Source: Hydrogenophaga sp. PAMC20947 (GTDB taxonomy: Bacteria > Pseudomonadota > Gammaproteobacteria > Burkholderiales > Burkholderiaceae_C). From it: a stretch of 64,000 nucleotides of DNA. The stretch spans positions 2,232,001-2,296,000 of the forward strand of contig NZ_CP039252.1 of NCBI RefSeq assembly GCF_004795855.1. The letters are read 5' to 3'. Each line of letters opens with the position of its first letter. Within the stretch, counting starts at the first letter, position 1. Of this stretch, positions 10,160-19,408 are shown piece by piece. Under the pieces are notes generated by a model. The model was not told the DNA's origin. It worked only from the letters and a program-made list of their open reading frames with translations, and did no database searches. A program made the position numbers and the translations under genes.

Positions 10160-11290
10160 ATGAAGGTCCTCCACATTTACCGCACCTACTACCCTGATCC
10201 GCCTGGCGGACTGCAACAGGCCATTCGCCAAATTGCAGCAGGGTGCCAAGCCTTGGGTGTGGAATCCATGGTGTACACGCTCTCGCCCACACCCCATCCC
10301 ATTCGAATAGAGCGGCCAGAAGCCACGGTGTGTCGTGCGCGCTCCTACTGGGCGCCCGCTTCCTGCGATCTGGGGGGCGTCGACGCCTTCAAATTGTTTG
10401 CCGAATGCGCTGAGTGGGCCGATGTTCTCCACTTTCACTATCCTTGGCCCTTTGCCGATGTGCTCAACCTGCTGCCCAGCACCCGGCACAAGGTCAAAGT
10501 CATGACCTACCACTCTGACATCGTCAAGCAAAAGGTTCTGGGCAAGCTGTATGCGCCCCTGATGCGCTACACCTTGGGCAACATGGATGCGGTGGTGGCC
10601 ACATCGCCACGTTATGCGCACACCAGCCCGGTGCTTTCGCGCCATGTGGCGCCCGACCGCCTGCACGTTATTCCCCTGTGCATGAGCGACTCAACGCTCG
10701 AACCCGAATCGCTGGCACCCACCGACGTCATCGAGCGCCTTGGGCTGACCAGTCGCCCGTTTGTGCTTTCGCTCGGTGTGCTGCGCGCTTACAAAGGTCT
10801 CCACGTTCTGGTGGAAGCCGCGAACGACGTCGCGGGTACCCTTGTGATCGCTGGCAGCGGCCCTGAAGAAGCCAACCTGCGAAGCCAGGTGGCCCGCCTG
10901 GGGGTTCACAACGTCGTCTTTGCCGGGCAGGTCAGCGAAACCGAGAAGCACGCCCTGCTAAGGCATTGCGCCGCGTTGGTCTTGCCTTCACACCTGCGCT
11001 CTGAAGCCTACGGCATGGTCCTGCTTGAAGCCGCCATGCACGCCAAGCCGATGATCAGCTGCGAGATTGGCACAGGAACCTCCTATGTCAATCAGGACGG
11101 CGAGACTGGTTTCGTCGTTCCGCCCGAGGAGCCCGCCGCGCTGGCCCAGGCGATCAACCGATTGCTGGCCCATCCCGAACTGAGCCAGGAAATGGGGCAA
11201 CGGGCCCTCGAACGCTACCAGCGCCATTTCACGCCCAACGTGATGGCCGACCTCTATTTCAACCTGTATCAGGAATTGCTCAAGGCCTGA
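10160..11290 (+). CDS. Family 4 glycosyltransferase, WbpZ-like
   Basis: A GT-B glycosyltransferase of 376 residues. The N-terminus MKVLHIYRTYYPDPPGG is of the WbpZ/WbpY kind used in ABC-transporter-dependent mannan and rhamnan O-chains. The C-terminal domain shows LSLGVLRAYKGLHVLVEAA, IAGSGPEEANL and SEAYGMVLLEAAMHAKP, the donor-binding E-x7-E region. It sits directly before manC, wzm and wzt, which fits addition of a GDP-sugar such as mannose; that is inference from context. The ATG at 10160 was chosen because it matches the family N-terminus. Confidence 0.85.
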   Translation: MKVLHIYRTYYPDPPGGLQQAIRQIAAGCQALGVESMVYTLSPTPHPIRIERPEATVCRARSYWAPASCDLGGVDAFKLFAECAEWADVLHFHYPWPFADVLNLLPSTRHKVKVMTYHSDIVKQKVLGKLYAPLMRYTLGNMDAVVATSPRYAHTSPVLSRHVAPDRLHVIPLCMSDSTLEPESLAPTDVIERLGLTSRPFVLSLGVLRAYKGLHVLVEAANDVAGTLVIAGSGPEEANLRSQVARLGVHNVVFAGQVSETEKHALLRHCAALVLPSHLRSEAYGMVLLEAAMHAKPMISCEIGTGTSYVNQDGETGFVVPPEEPAALAQAINRLLAHPELSQEMGQRALERYQRHFTPNVMADLYFNLYQELLKA

Positions 11291-11331
11291 GAGGTACCAT
11301 CTAGGGGTTTCGGACCGCTCACTCACCATTC

Positions 11332-12768
11332 ATGCAAATCATTCCAGTTGTACTTTCAGGCGGCGCAGGAACGCGGCTATGGCCCGTTTCGCGTGAGGCA
11401 CACCCCAAACCTTTCATGCTGATGCCTGATGGCGAAAGCCTGTTGCGCAAGACCTACGCACGGGCTGCGTTGGCTTGCAACGGTGCTGCCCCGCTCACCA
11501 TAACCAACAGAGAGTACTTTTTCTCAAGTCGCGATGCCCTTCTAGAAGCCGGCAACAGCGACCAGGGATTTTTTCTCCTGGAAGCGCAGGGGCGCAACAC
11601 CGCCGGCGCCATCACCATGGCCGCGCTTCAGTTGCAGCAATCGCACGGCGATGAGGCGATCATGCTGGTGCTTCCCGCCGATCACCTGATTCAAAAACAA
11701 ACAGCCTTTCAGGAGGCTGTGCAAGCAGCGACCGAGCTTGCCCAGAAGGGCTTGCTGGTGACATTTGGTGTAGTGCCCACGCACCCGGAAACCGGGTTTG
11801 GCTACATTCAAAAAGGGGCCGCGCTGGCGCCTGGCTACGCGGTTGCACGCTTTGTGGAAAAGCCACCGATCGACACAGCACGGGAATACCTCGCCTCGGG
11901 TGACTACCTGTGGAACTCTGGCATGTTCTGTTTCGGTGTGGGCGCGTTCCTGGCGCAAATGGCGCAGCACGCACCAACGGTGCTCGACGCCTGCCGCCAT
12001 TGCATGGTCGACCTCAAGCCGCGCGAACTGGGCGGCGCGCATGGGCTCGAGATTCCCGATGCTACCTACCGGTTGGTGCCGTCAATCTCGATCGATCATG
12101 CCTTGATGGAAAAATCAGCCGATGTCGCCGTGGTGCCCGCAGACATCGGTTGGTCGGACATCGGGTCATGGACCGCCGTGCGCGACCTCTCTGAGCCCGA
12201 TGACCGGCACAACCGCAGCACCAGCGAAACCCTGTTTATCGACTCGGACAATACCTACGTTCACGGCGACAGCCGGCTCATTGCAACGGTCGGCACCCGC
12301 AACCTCGTGATCGTCGATACCCCTGACGCGCTCCTCATCTCCGACGCCGACCGTGTGCAAGATGTTCGCGAAGTGGTCAGCTTGCTCAAAGGCCGGCAAC
12401 ACCCGGCCTACCAGCTGCACCAGACCGTGGCCCGCCCCTGGGGCACCTACACCGTGCTGGGCGAGGGAGACCGGTACAAACTCAAGCGCATCGAAGTCCG
12501 GCCAGGCGCCAGCCTGAGCCTTCAGATGCACCACCACCGCAATGAGCACTGGATCGTCGTCAGTGGCGTGGCCGAAGTCACCAACGGCGACCGTATCCTG
12601 AAGCTCAATGCCAATGAATCCACCTACATTCCAGCCGAACACCGGCACCGCTTGACCAACATCGGCCCTGACCTGCTGGTCATGATCGAAGTGCAAAGTG
12701 GGTCCTATCTTGGCGAGGACGACATCGTCCGTTTTGAAGACAAATATGGCCGAACTCCTGCAATCTGA
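11332..12768 (+). CDS. manC: Mannose-1-phosphate guanylyltransferase / mannose-6-phosphate isomerase
   Basis: A bifunctional type II enzyme (478 residues, full length) making GDP-mannose. The N-terminal nucleotidyltransferase has GGAGTRLWPVSREAHPKPF (about 10-28), FVEKPP and WNSGMFCF. The C-terminal cupin isomerase domain has PWGTYTVL and QMHHHRNEHWIVVSG (about residue 400) with the metal-binding histidines. No GDP-mannose dehydratase was seen nearby, so mannose itself may be incorporated. Its end overlaps the start of wzm by 23 bases. Confidence 0.95.
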   Translation: MQIIPVVLSGGAGTRLWPVSREAHPKPFMLMPDGESLLRKTYARAALACNGAAPLTITNREYFFSSRDALLEAGNSDQGFFLLEAQGRNTAGAITMAALQLQQSHGDEAIMLVLPADHLIQKQTAFQEAVQAATELAQKGLLVTFGVVPTHPETGFGYIQKGAALAPGYAVARFVEKPPIDTAREYLASGDYLWNSGMFCFGVGAFLAQMAQHAPTVLDACRHCMVDLKPRELGGAHGLEIPDATYRLVPSISIDHALMEKSADVAVVPADIGWSDIGSWTAVRDLSEPDDRHNRSTSETLFIDSDNTYVHGDSRLIATVGTRNLVIVDTPDALLISDADRVQDVREVVSLLKGRQHPAYQLHQTVARPWGTYTVLGEGDRYKLKRIEVRPGASLSLQMHHHRNEHWIVVSGVAEVTNGDRILKLNANESTYIPAEHRHRLTNIGPDLLVMIEVQSGSYLGEDDIVRFEDKYGRTPAI

Positions 12769-13594
12769 ACCCACCGCAAAAAAAGCCCTGAGCGATCACG
12801 CTGACGACTGGTACAACCACGACGGCAGCACCGACATCTGGGTGGCTTTGCGCAACGTGCATGTCTGGGCCGCATTGGGCTGGCACGACATCCGCCAACG
12901 CTACCGCCGCTCGGTCATTGGCCCATTCTGGTTCACGCTGAGCACCTTCATCATGATCGGCGTGCTCGGCCTGCTTTACTCCGAGCTATTGAATCAGGAC
13001 ATCGTGACCTACCTGCCCTACCTGGGCATTGGCTTGGTGCTGTGGCAATACCTGTCCACCAGCATCGTCGAAGGGGCCAACGGATTCATCGGCGCGGGCT
13101 ACCTCATCAAGCAGATTCGCATGCCGGTGACCACCCACATCTGCCGAATTGTGTGGCGAAATTTTTGTATTTTGCTGCACAGCCTGCCTGTTGTCGTGTT
13201 GTTCTCGCTGGCGTTGGGCAATCGTCCCGGCATCAGCTTTGTCCTCGTCATACCTGGCCTGTTTCTTTTGTTGCTCTGTGGCGTGTGGATGGGGATCGTG
13301 CTGGGCATTCTTTGCCTTCGATTTCGAGATGCGCTGCCCATCATCACCAACGTTCTGCAGGTTGCCTTCTTCTTCACTCCCATCATGTGGTCTCCTTCAC
13401 TCCTGAAGGACCGCGCATGGATCGCCCACTACAACCCGCTGTACCACCTGATCGAGATCGTTCGAGCGCCCATGACAGGCGAGCCCATCGAAGCCGTTTC
13501 ATGGCTGTGGGCGATCGGCCTCATTGTGGTTGGTTTCGCCCTGGCGCAGGGTCTGATGAAAAGAACGCGGCACAAACTTTCTTACTGGCTTTGA
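12746..13594 (+). CDS. wzm: Polysaccharide ABC transporter permease (Wzm)
   Basis: It is the membrane subunit of an ABC-2 exporter for undecaprenyl-linked polysaccharide. The 282-residue protein has a soluble N-terminus with LGWHDIRQRYRRSVIGPFW (about 42-60), characteristic of Wzm/TagG, followed by about six membrane helices. The typical IMWSPSLL loop is present near residue 213. The ATG at 12746 lies inside the end of manC. wzt follows after four bases, so both subunits are made together. Confidence 0.92.
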   Translation: MAELLQSEPTAKKALSDHADDWYNHDGSTDIWVALRNVHVWAALGWHDIRQRYRRSVIGPFWFTLSTFIMIGVLGLLYSELLNQDIVTYLPYLGIGLVLWQYLSTSIVEGANGFIGAGYLIKQIRMPVTTHICRIVWRNFCILLHSLPVVVLFSLALGNRPGISFVLVIPGLFLLLLCGVWMGIVLGILCLRFRDALPIITNVLQVAFFFTPIMWSPSLLKDRAWIAHYNPLYHLIEIVRAPMTGEPIEAVSWLWAIGLIVVGFALAQGLMKRTRHKLSYWL

Positions 13595-13598
13595 GCCC

Positions 13599-14381
13599 AT
13601 GACTTCAAGCATCATTGCAAACCACCTGACCGTCGAATTCCCCATTTTCGAGAACTCGCATCGTTCCCTCAAAAAGAAGATGCTGCGCCTCAGCACCGGG
13701 GGCATTATCGGCAACGACGCAGGCAGCCACCCCGTGGTGACCGCACTCAGCGATTTGAGCTTCAACTTTCAAGATGGGGACCGCGTCGGTTTGGTTGGGC
13801 ACAACGGATCGGGCAAGACCACGCTGCTGCGCACGCTTTCGGGCATTTACGCGCCGACGCACGGACAACTGCAACTGCGCGGGCGAACGGCGTCTTTGCT
13901 CGATATTTCCCTGGGCGTGGATCCAGACGCCACTGGGTTCGAAAACATCTACCTGCGCGGCATCATGAACGGGTTCAAGCCCAGCCGCATCAGAGACAAA
14001 ATCGACGAAATCGCCGACTTCACCCAACTCGGCGAATACCTGAACCTGCCGGTGCGCACCTACTCCAGCGGGATGATGCTGCGGCTCACGTTTGCGATCT
14101 CCACCAGCATCGAGGCCGATATCCTGATCATGGACGAGTGGCTGAGCGTTGGCGACACCGAGTTCCAGGATCGAGCCGCAAAACGACTCAAGTCGTTGGT
14201 AGACAAAGCCTCCATCCTCGTGATCGCCTCGCACAGCACCGACCTGATTCAGAGCGTCTGCACTCGGAAGATCCAGCTCGAACACGGTCGCATTGTTACC
14301 GATGAAGCTGTCGTGGCCACCGCCAACGAAACCGAAAAATCGACGGGTGAAACGGCCCCGGCGCTGCCTCTACAACATTGA
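13599..14381 (+). CDS. wzt: Polysaccharide ABC transporter ATPase (Wzt, short form)
   Basis: It powers export of the O-chain together with Wzm. The 260-residue protein has Walker A GHNGSGKTT (67-75), the signature YSSGMML (155-161) and Walker B ILIMDE (175-180). It ends after about 20 polar residues past the ATPase core. It therefore lacks the C-terminal carbohydrate-binding domain of long Wzt proteins, which recognise a modified chain terminus. This is the short type, as in A-band-like systems, where export is thought not to depend on a terminal cap. Confidence 0.93.
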   Translation: MTSSIIANHLTVEFPIFENSHRSLKKKMLRLSTGGIIGNDAGSHPVVTALSDLSFNFQDGDRVGLVGHNGSGKTTLLRTLSGIYAPTHGQLQLRGRTASLLDISLGVDPDATGFENIYLRGIMNGFKPSRIRDKIDEIADFTQLGEYLNLPVRTYSSGMMLRLTFAISTSIEADILIMDEWLSVGDTEFQDRAAKRLKSLVDKASILVIASHSTDLIQSVCTRKIQLEHGRIVTDEAVVATANETEKSTGETAPALPLQH

Positions 14382-14392
14382 GTCGGCACCCC

Positions 14393-15799
14393 ATGCGATT
14401 TGAAGTTCACGCCGATCATCCGGCGCTGCCTTATCTGGAATGGATCTCTGCGCGCCAACCTGTTCGGGCCCTCAAAGGTCTCGTGAGTGCGCAAATGGCC
14501 TACCCGGTGGCCGAGCGGATGGAGCATCGTGACGTGCGCTCCAAGCTGGCAGCGCTGCACGGCACCTACCGCACACCGTTCGAAAAGCGTTTGCCAGCCC
14601 TGCGCGGCCAGATGGCGGACATCGTGAGCTTTGCCCAGCGCGAGGTGCCTTACTACCGCGACACGCTCCAGGCGATCAAATTCGACCCCGAGAAACTCCG
14701 CAACGATCTCCGGTACCTGGACGACCTGCCCTACCTGACCAAAGACATCATCCGGGAACAGGGTGAGCGGCTGCTCAGCCGGCCATTGGCCGACTTGAGG
14801 CACCATGCCTGCAAAACCGGCGGATCCACAGGGCAATCCTGCGTCATCTACTACGACCAGCCTGCCGCCGATTATTCTGCGGCCGTTACCCTGTATTGCA
14901 GGGCCCGCGCAGGGAAGTCCCAGCGTCAGCCCGAGCTGCATTTCGCCTGCCGTTTCCCTGGCGACCCGGTGCCCATGTGGCCATCGCGCGAAGACTTCAA
15001 GTGTTTCGCCATGAACCGCAGCAACATCTTCTTCGGTGCACTCGACGAAGCGGGGCTGGAAGAGATTTGGGCCACGCTGAAGCGCCGCCGGCCCTACCTT
15101 GTCCACGGGCACCCTTCCACCATCTATGCCCTGGCCTGCCACATCGAAAGCACACGTGGGAGCGCCAAGTGTTTTGAGGTGTTCGAGTCCAGCGGTGAAC
15201 TGATGGAAGAATACCAGCGAGCCAAAATCGCGAAAGTGCTGCAATGCCGTGTTGTCAACCGGTACGGCCTTGCAGAGCTCGGCGTGGTGGCCTACGAAAT
15301 GCAGCACCCTTCCGATGGCACGGGCATGCAGCTCCTTGATTCCGAGGCCTGGTGCGAAATGGCGCCAGTCGACAACGAGACCATCGGCGAAGGCCGTGGA
15401 GAGCTGGTGTTCACCGGCCTTCGCAACCGCCTCATGCCCTTGATTCGCTACCGCAGTGGCGACCTCGGCCGCGTGGAGCAGCGCAGCAGTGGCATGTTTC
15501 TCACCGAAGTGATCGGGCGCATTCACGACATGGTGCCCATCAACGGGGTGCCCCATGCCACCCACCATATTCAGGACGTGCTGGACCACCGTGTTGGCGG
15601 CATCCAGGAGTTCCAGATCGATCTTCGCTCTGCGATGCCGGTGCTGCGCATTGTGGTGGACACCCATGGCAATGCTGAGCAGATTCGCCAGCGCATTGAG
15701 TCCTATTGGCCGCAGGCATTTGAGGTGCAGTTCGTCGAACACAGCGATTTTGTTCGGGTCGGCCGGCACGCCAAGTTCCGCCATGTTGTTACAGGGTAA
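14393..15799 (+). CDS. CapK/PaaK-like adenylate-forming protein
   Basis: The 468-residue protein belongs to the phenylacetate-CoA ligase-like (PaaK/CapK) branch of adenylate-forming enzymes. The phosphate-binding loop KTGGSTGQS lies near residue 140. An NRYGLAELG motif near 285 corresponds to the aromatic-acyl family's adenylate-contacting YG-x-E. IRYRSGDLG follows near 348. In capsule loci such proteins are found next to sugar-modifying genes and may activate an acyl or aryl group for transfer; the substrate is unknown. A TTG at 14378 overlapping wzt is an alternative start. Confidence 0.8.
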   Translation: MRFEVHADHPALPYLEWISARQPVRALKGLVSAQMAYPVAERMEHRDVRSKLAALHGTYRTPFEKRLPALRGQMADIVSFAQREVPYYRDTLQAIKFDPEKLRNDLRYLDDLPYLTKDIIREQGERLLSRPLADLRHHACKTGGSTGQSCVIYYDQPAADYSAAVTLYCRARAGKSQRQPELHFACRFPGDPVPMWPSREDFKCFAMNRSNIFFGALDEAGLEEIWATLKRRRPYLVHGHPSTIYALACHIESTRGSAKCFEVFESSGELMEEYQRAKIAKVLQCRVVNRYGLAELGVVAYEMQHPSDGTGMQLLDSEAWCEMAPVDNETIGEGRGELVFTGLRNRLMPLIRYRSGDLGRVEQRSSGMFLTEVIGRIHDMVPINGVPHATHHIQDVLDHRVGGIQEFQIDLRSAMPVLRIVVDTHGNAEQIRQRIESYWPQAFEVQFVEHSDFVRVGRHAKFRHVVTG

Positions 15800-15808
15800 G
15801 GCTTCCAA

Positions 15809-17395
15809 TTGATCCACGTCATTGCACCAGGCAGCGAGCAAGCCACGGCCCAACTGCTGGTCTCGGCGCTGCAACGCAGCTGTGGCCAGGGATCCGCCAC
15901 ACTGGGTAGCGCCTCTTTATTGGCAATCCTGCCGGGCGAGCAACCAGCCGTCTATGTGCTCATCCACCCTCGCGAAGAGTGGACCGATGCACTGTTGAAG
16001 TTGCTGCGCAGTCCGGTCAAGCTGATCCTGCTCGGGCGATTGTCCACAGGCCTGGCCCAGGCCCTCGACGTGACTTTGGCCCACGAGTGGCCCCAAGACT
16101 GGGCCGTGACCACCACCTGCCCCCCTGCCCCGATCCACGGTGCGGCTGAAAGCACCGCCCGGGTCGTCTACCCGGCAACGGCACCCCAGATTGCCAACCG
16201 AGTGCCCGCACAGATGGAGCGCCCTTTTCGGCGCTACGACTATGCCGAGGAATGGAACAACCTGGGCTATGGAGCCATCACGGCAGACGGTACCTGCTGG
16301 AGCATCGCCCAACATGCAACGGCCCAGTCAGAAAACCAGCTGGCCCAGGTCCATCTCGGCGAAGCACTCCTTTGCTCTTTCGCCGCCCTGTGGGACCGCC
16401 CTGCCAGCAGCGTGCTGTGGTTCAACCGTGCTGCGGGGCCCATTGACTCGCAAGAGTGGCGCATTGTCGAAGATTTCCTCTCCTGCCATCGCCACAAAGA
16501 GCTGCCGTGCGAGCCGGTTCTGTCAGAGGTACCTCACGGCTTCGACAGCGCCGTGACCATGCGCCTGGATTGCGACGAAAACATTGAATCCGCACGCGCA
16601 CTGTGGGAGCTGTACCGATCAGAAGCAGTTCCTTTCAGTCTGGCTCTTCATGCCAGGGTGTTAACCGACGAACGCCACCACCGTCTGCCTTGCGAAGTGC
16701 TGGCCGAAGGCGGCGCCATACTCTCGCACACCGCAACCCATGCCCCCAACTGGGGCGGTAACCACGAGGCCGCATTCCATGAAGGCCAAACCTCCGCCGC
16801 CGTCATCGAATCCGCTATCGGGTGCCGTGTGCGCTACGCTGTGTCACCATTTCACCAGACACCCGCTTACGCACGCCTGGGGCTGGCAGACGCGGGCTAT
16901 CAAGGTTGCATCGGCGGCATCATCTGCAACGACCCCGACTTTCTGACCGCTCGCGCAGGGATCCCACCCGCATCTGGCATGGGCTTCATCGGCCACAGCC
17001 AGCAATGCATGCTGCATGGCGACTGCATGCTGGCCGAGGGCGACCCGCTGCGCAGCTTCCGCCAGGCCTTTGATATTGCCCGGACGGGCGGTGCGTTTTT
17101 CGGCTACCTCGACCATCCCTTCTCCGAGCGGTACACCTACGGATGGCTCAATGAAGAACAACGCCTCCAGGCACACAAAGATCTCATTGCACACATCAAG
17201 ACTGCAGGTGGACGCATCTTGTGGGCCAACGAAGACGACGCCATGGACTTCCTGTTTGATCGAGCCCACACTGCAGTGATGTCATTGGACGGCAGCTACC
17301 GAATCAAACGCACAGTGCAGAACTCTTCCTGGCCTCTGAGCGTGCGCCACCGCGGCCAGCACATATGCATCGAGCAAGAAGGGCTGCTGCCATGA
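15809..17395 (+). CDS. Polysaccharide deacetylase-like protein
   Basis: The 528-residue protein has a unique N-terminal half (about 1-240) and a C-terminal half resembling NodB-type deacetylases. TMRLDCDENIESAR (about 250-263) supplies the metal/catalytic Asp pair. LSHTATHAPNWGG (about 308-320) has the paired histidines, and YAVSPFHQTPAYA follows. It probably removes acetyl from an N-acetyl sugar precursor or glycan; no signal peptide is visible, so a cytoplasmic site is possible. The start is a TTG nine bases after the previous stop. It overlaps wecB by four bases. Confidence 0.7.
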   Translation: MIHVIAPGSEQATAQLLVSALQRSCGQGSATLGSASLLAILPGEQPAVYVLIHPREEWTDALLKLLRSPVKLILLGRLSTGLAQALDVTLAHEWPQDWAVTTTCPPAPIHGAAESTARVVYPATAPQIANRVPAQMERPFRRYDYAEEWNNLGYGAITADGTCWSIAQHATAQSENQLAQVHLGEALLCSFAALWDRPASSVLWFNRAAGPIDSQEWRIVEDFLSCHRHKELPCEPVLSEVPHGFDSAVTMRLDCDENIESARALWELYRSEAVPFSLALHARVLTDERHHRLPCEVLAEGGAILSHTATHAPNWGGNHEAAFHEGQTSAAVIESAIGCRVRYAVSPFHQTPAYARLGLADAGYQGCIGGIICNDPDFLTARAGIPPASGMGFIGHSQQCMLHGDCMLAEGDPLRSFRQAFDIARTGGAFFGYLDHPFSERYTYGWLNEEQRLQAHKDLIAHIKTAGGRILWANEDDAMDFLFDRAHTAVMSLDGSYRIKRTVQNSSWPLSVRHRGQHICIEQEGLLP

Positions 17396-18498
17396 AACTG
17401 ATGATCGTTTTCGGCACCCGCCCTGAAGTGATCAAGCTTGCACCGGTGGTTGCCGAAGGGCAGCGCACGCCCGGCATGGAGATCATCACCTGCTCGACCG
17501 GCCAACACCGTCAGATGCTCGACCAGGCGCTGGCCTGCTTTGGCATTCAGCCCGACATTGAGCTGGATCTGATGCGTGAAAACCAGACGCTTCCGTCGCT
17601 GACCGCGCTCTTGCTCGAGCAAATGACGAAAACGCTTCAAGAGCAACGCCCCGATGCGGTCATGGTCCAGGGCGATACAACAACCGCCTTCACTGCAGCG
17701 CTGGCTGCGTTTTACCAACGCATCCCGGTCGCGCATGTGGAAGCAGGGCTGCGCACCGGCGACCCCTATAGCCCATTCCCCGAAGAAATCAACCGCGCCA
17801 TGATTGCGCGCATGGCCAAGTGGCACTTCACCCCCACCGACCAAGCCACGCGCAACCTGCTGGCCGAAGGCATCTCCGCTTCGGCCATCACCCAGTGCGG
17901 CAACACCGTCATCGACGCCGTGGAGCTGATCAAGCAGCAATGGACAACCAGCCCCTATGTCGGTCCGGGCCGCGAATGGTTTCCTGAGCGGAACCTCGTT
18001 CTGGTCACCACCCACCGCAGAGAAAATTTCGGCGAAGGTCTGGAGAATATCTGCTCGGCGCTGCTTCAGCTGTGCAAGGACTACCCTGAACTCGGGTTCG
18101 TGTTCCCTGTGCACCTCAACCCCCAGGTGCAGCAAGTGGTGCGCCAACGGCTACACGGCGCAGCAAATCTGATGCTCACAGGTCCCGTTGACTTTGAAAC
18201 CAGCCTCTATCTGCAAAGTCGATCAACCCTCATCCTGACCGACTCCGGTGGCATTCAAGAAGAAGCCCCCTCCTTTGGTGTCCCTTGCGTAGTCATGCGC
18301 GAGCACACCGAACGGAGCGAAGGCATTGATGCCGGGTTTGCTACGTTGGCTGGAACCGGCCAGGTGGCTGTGCTTTCCGCCGCCAAGGCATGGCTGGAAA
18401 ACACAGAGCACGCTGCACAACTCAAACAACAAGCCAACCCCTATGGGGACGGGCAAGCTGCTTTGCGCATATTCAGTACCCTGACGAAAGACCAATAA
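17392..18498 (+). CDS. wecB: UDP-N-acetylglucosamine 2-epimerase (non-hydrolysing)
   Basis: It interconverts UDP-GlcNAc and UDP-ManNAc in the cytoplasm. The 368-residue GT-B-like fold shows IVFGTRPEVIKLAPVV at the N-terminus. HVEAGLRTGD (about 118-127) and THRRENFGEG (about 204) follow. LTDSGGIQEEAPSFGVPCVVMREHTER contains the conserved substrate-binding residues. No ManNAc dehydrogenase (wecC) was seen in the window, so UDP-ManNAc may be used directly or oxidised by an enzyme encoded elsewhere. The start ATG overlaps the deacetylase stop. Confidence 0.95.
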   Translation: MKLMIVFGTRPEVIKLAPVVAEGQRTPGMEIITCSTGQHRQMLDQALACFGIQPDIELDLMRENQTLPSLTALLLEQMTKTLQEQRPDAVMVQGDTTTAFTAALAAFYQRIPVAHVEAGLRTGDPYSPFPEEINRAMIARMAKWHFTPTDQATRNLLAEGISASAITQCGNTVIDAVELIKQQWTTSPYVGPGREWFPERNLVLVTTHRRENFGEGLENICSALLQLCKDYPELGFVFPVHLNPQVQQVVRQRLHGAANLMLTGPVDFETSLYLQSRSTLILTDSGGIQEEAPSFGVPCVVMREHTERSEGIDAGFATLAGTGQVAVLSAAKAWLENTEHAAQLKQQANPYGDGQAALRIFSTLTKDQ

Positions 18499-18569
18499 TT
18501 CGAAAGTCGCCAGTCTTTTGCGCAAAGCTACCAAATTCCGCAAGATCAATCATCCATTCAATTCAGACC

Positions 18570-19319
18570 ATGACACAACCCACGCAGCCCTCAGTGACTA
18601 TTCACCCTGACGACGATATGTTCTCAGGCTCACTTGAGCATTATGAGTCAGTCGGCAAACAGATGGCGGGCCACATTCAAGCAGCGAGTCGCCTCCAAAA
18701 CTCCACGTCGGCTCCTCGCATCCTTGAACTCCCCTGCGGGTACGGGAGGGTGACCCGCCACTTGGTCTCCATGTTTCCTGCCGAACACATCTGTGCGTCA
18801 GACATCATGGTGCCAGCAGTCAAATTTGTCACCGAGCAGTTTGGCGTCATGGGTCATCCCGCCCAAGCTCCATTCAACGAACTCACCGGCTTGTCCGACA
18901 ACATGTTTGATGTTGCCGGCATGGGCTCTTTGATAACACACCTATCTGCATTCAACTCCACCACACTGCTCAAGCACTTTTTCAGAGTAATCAAACAAGG
19001 GGGCATTGCCGTTGTAACCATCCACGGGGTTCGATCCCGACAACTACTTGCAGAGCGCGATGTTTACGAAATTGGTGAAGTGGCGCGGCAGCATTTAATC
19101 GAAAAATTCGACAAAGAGCAATTTGGTTTTGTCAACTATCTACCAAATCACAATTTCGAAGCCAAGACCGTCGAATACATTGGTGACAGCTACGGTATTT
19201 CGTTGATACCAAATCAATGGATGCAGCACATTGCTGAAGAGCATGAAATGGACCTGATAGAAAAAATCATTGGTGGCTGGGACAACCACCAAGATGTCTA
19301 CTACCTCAAGAAGCGCTAG
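18570..19319 (+). CDS. SAM-dependent class I methyltransferase
   Basis: The 249-residue protein has the SAM-binding motif ILELPCGYGRVTRHL (about 51-65), an acidic post-I segment (ASDIMVPAVKF) and a hydrophobic motif III (FRVIKQGGIAVVTIHG). It probably methylates a sugar of the glycan or a precursor. The ATG at 18570 was chosen because the sequence before it is not conserved-looking and lies inside the wecB 3' end. From here rightward the base composition becomes more AT-rich than in the rfb-wecB block, a sign of different ancestry. Confidence 0.8.
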   Translation: MTQPTQPSVTIHPDDDMFSGSLEHYESVGKQMAGHIQAASRLQNSTSAPRILELPCGYGRVTRHLVSMFPAEHICASDIMVPAVKFVTEQFGVMGHPAQAPFNELTGLSDNMFDVAGMGSLITHLSAFNSTTLLKHFFRVIKQGGIAVVTIHGVRSRQLLAERDVYEIGEVARQHLIEKFDKEQFGFVNYLPNHNFEAKTVEYIGDSYGISLIPNQWMQHIAEEHEMDLIEKIIGGWDNHQDVYYLKKR

Positions 19320-19408
19320 AGAGTACTGGCATCGCCCAAAGGCTGCGAAAATTAGGATAATTGTCACATCAATTCTAACCTACGGTTCTCGGAAAATTGG
19401 CCACTCAA

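Noticed and set aside
14249..15874. 541-codon minus-strand frame opposite the CapK-like gene
   Set aside because: The plus-strand product has clear motifs and this one has none; high G+C makes long antisense frames common.
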